Shown one piece after another: positions 62,938-64,000 of a DNA stretch of 64,000 nucleotides; positions within the stretch are counted from its first letter, which is position 1, and each line of letters begins with the position of its first letter. Source of the stretch: Moringa oleifera (Eukaryota; Streptophyta; Magnoliopsida; Brassicales; Moringaceae); assembly GCA_021397835.1 (NCBI GenBank), contig JAJFZO010000344.1, positions 1 through 64,000 on the forward strand, read 5' to 3'. The notes under the pieces were generated by a model, which had not been told where the DNA came from, made no database searches, and worked only from the letters and a program-made list of their open reading frames with translations. The position numbers were made by a program, and so were the translations under genes.

Positions 62938-63400
62938 TGTTTGATTGAAAGATAATATAAAAACTATTTAATTTTAACTTAAAATAAATTTCTTAAAATT
63001 TAAACTTAACAAATTATAAATTTTAATATTATACAATTTTATTGAGAGTGAGATTCAACAATTCAATAATTAATATTAAGATAAAGATCAAAATGAATTT
63101 TATATAATTCATATATAATGTTTTTTTAAACCAATTCTACACAAAATATCCATTTAGTCTAAATCGACTTAATTTTGTTTTTATTTTTTTTTATAAAGGA
63201 ACAATTCGATTTGGTGATTTTGTACAACAAATTTTAACTTAAAATTTTTAACGAACATGAAGAAATATATAACAATATAGTTCGTTGGACAATATCTTCT
63301 ATTTAAATAATTTATTTTTAAAAATTAAAGATAATGTCTAATTTAGATTAAATGAAAAAGTTTATATGTAAAGTTGATTAAAAAAATATATGAAGAACTT

Positions 63401-64000
63401 GATCAAAAAGTCCAATTATTTACTAGGTGAATTATATGTTAAGTCCAATTTTAATCAATTCTTGACCTTGATTAATAACAACAAATGAACTAATAGGGCT
63501 AATTGATTGTTAGTCTTAACTCTATGTTCGATCCAATTAATTTTTGTGCAATCAATATATATGAGATTTCGATAATTATTTAGTCCAGTTAATTATTATA
63601 CTGAGTTATATCTTCAGTTGAATTATATTTGGATCCAACTTTTTTGTGAACCCGAATAGGTAGTGAATTCATGCACGTTATGTTCAATTAAATCTTAAAC
63701 CTATTTAATTCTTATTCATAATTAAATTTTAAGTATAATTAATTATTAAGCTCAAATAATTTTTAGATCTAATTAATTATTAAATTCATTTACATCTCAA
63801 ATCCAATTGTATCTTACACTAAGTTAGTTGTTGACCTCAAATATATTTAAATCCCAACATTATATGAAGCTTAACTTTTTTTTTTGGCCCAATTTAGGTA
63901 TTAGACCTAATTATTCTTTAAAAAATTAAATTTCAAGCACATTTAATCATTAGACTCAATTGAGTGTTAAACCATAATTATTTGCTTTAATTAATTATTA
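63401..64000 (+). repeat. ~21-bp repeat array, A polarity (to window edge)
   Basis: An A-polarity block aligning with 31481-32060. Compared with that copy it lacks about 30 bp near 63540. It continues beyond the window, so the duplication extends further right. Confidence 0.82.

Larger units (their letters stand above)
60762..63400. other. Non-repeat segment U, copy 2
   Basis: A second copy of 28803-31480, collinear over its full length with roughly 10% divergence and scattered indels. The same sub-structure is present: left part with decayed minus-strand frames, T-rich middle with ATT microsatellite, AT-rich right part. Short + strand frames at 60872 (70 codons) and 61674 (65 codons, poly-Phe) are not preserved between copies and are not genes. 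A copy-specific 36-bp duplication lies at 62866-62937. Confidence 0.7.

Noticed and set aside
1..64000. tRNA, rRNA or snRNA genes
   Set aside because: I saw no tRNA A/B-box pairs with cloverleaf potential and no rRNA-like conserved text. Scanning by eye could miss a degenerate copy.

Overview
The window looks like nuclear heterochromatin from a seed plant, probably a eudicot. It is very AT-rich and contains no convincing intact gene. Three things point to a plant: long degenerate arrays of the plant telomere heptamer (TTTAGGG/CCCTAAA), an 827-bp PIF/Harbinger-like MITE with a TAA target duplication, and an 1,840-bp LTR ending of a type common in plant Ty3/gypsy elements. A 540-bp block of probable plastid origin also fits. 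I cannot name the species. I found no tRNA, rRNA, CRISPR array or credible protein-coding gene; the few short ORFs fall in repeat DNA or in decayed segments.

About three quarters of the window is one degenerate repeat family. Its unit is roughly 20-22 bp, with a consensus near TTAGGCCCAATTAATTAT. It runs in long blocks whose polarity flips. I call the blocks A when AGGCCCAATT reads on the + strand and B when AATTGGGCCT does. Approximate layout: A 1-3710; telomere-like DNA in three polarities 3711-8243, with a B island at 5946-6590; non-repeat segment U2 8244-8989; B to 9379; A to 10205; B to 13968; A to 16395; B to 23095, with the MITE at 18761-19587; A to 26035; B to 27405; A to 27930; telomere-like to 28802; non-repeat segment U 28803-31480; A to 32825; B to 36450; A to 39893; second U2 39894-40686; B to 49797, interrupted by the probable plastid insert 44760-45299; A to 52615; B to 55432, with a truncated MITE at 54866; A to 56066; telomere-like 56067-60761, split by a solo LTR 57428-59267; second U 60762-63400; A to the end.

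The blocks are not independent. The same order recurs (B-short, polarity switch, A, B-long, A, telomere-like, U, A), with recognisable anchors about 13, 22, 32 and 35 kb apart. The window is therefore a multi-kilobase higher-order duplication landscape that has diverged (roughly 10% between copies by eye) and gained copy-specific insertions and deletions. The most notable features are the polarity-switching repeat family itself, the reused switch junctions, the telomere-like arrays with opposing polarity, and datable insertions (plastid-like DNA, MITE, solo LTR) inside the duplicated units.

No genes work together here. The interest lies in genome structure rather than in a pathway. Percent identities are estimates by eye, block edges are good to about 20-50 bp, and family assignments from memory need a database search.
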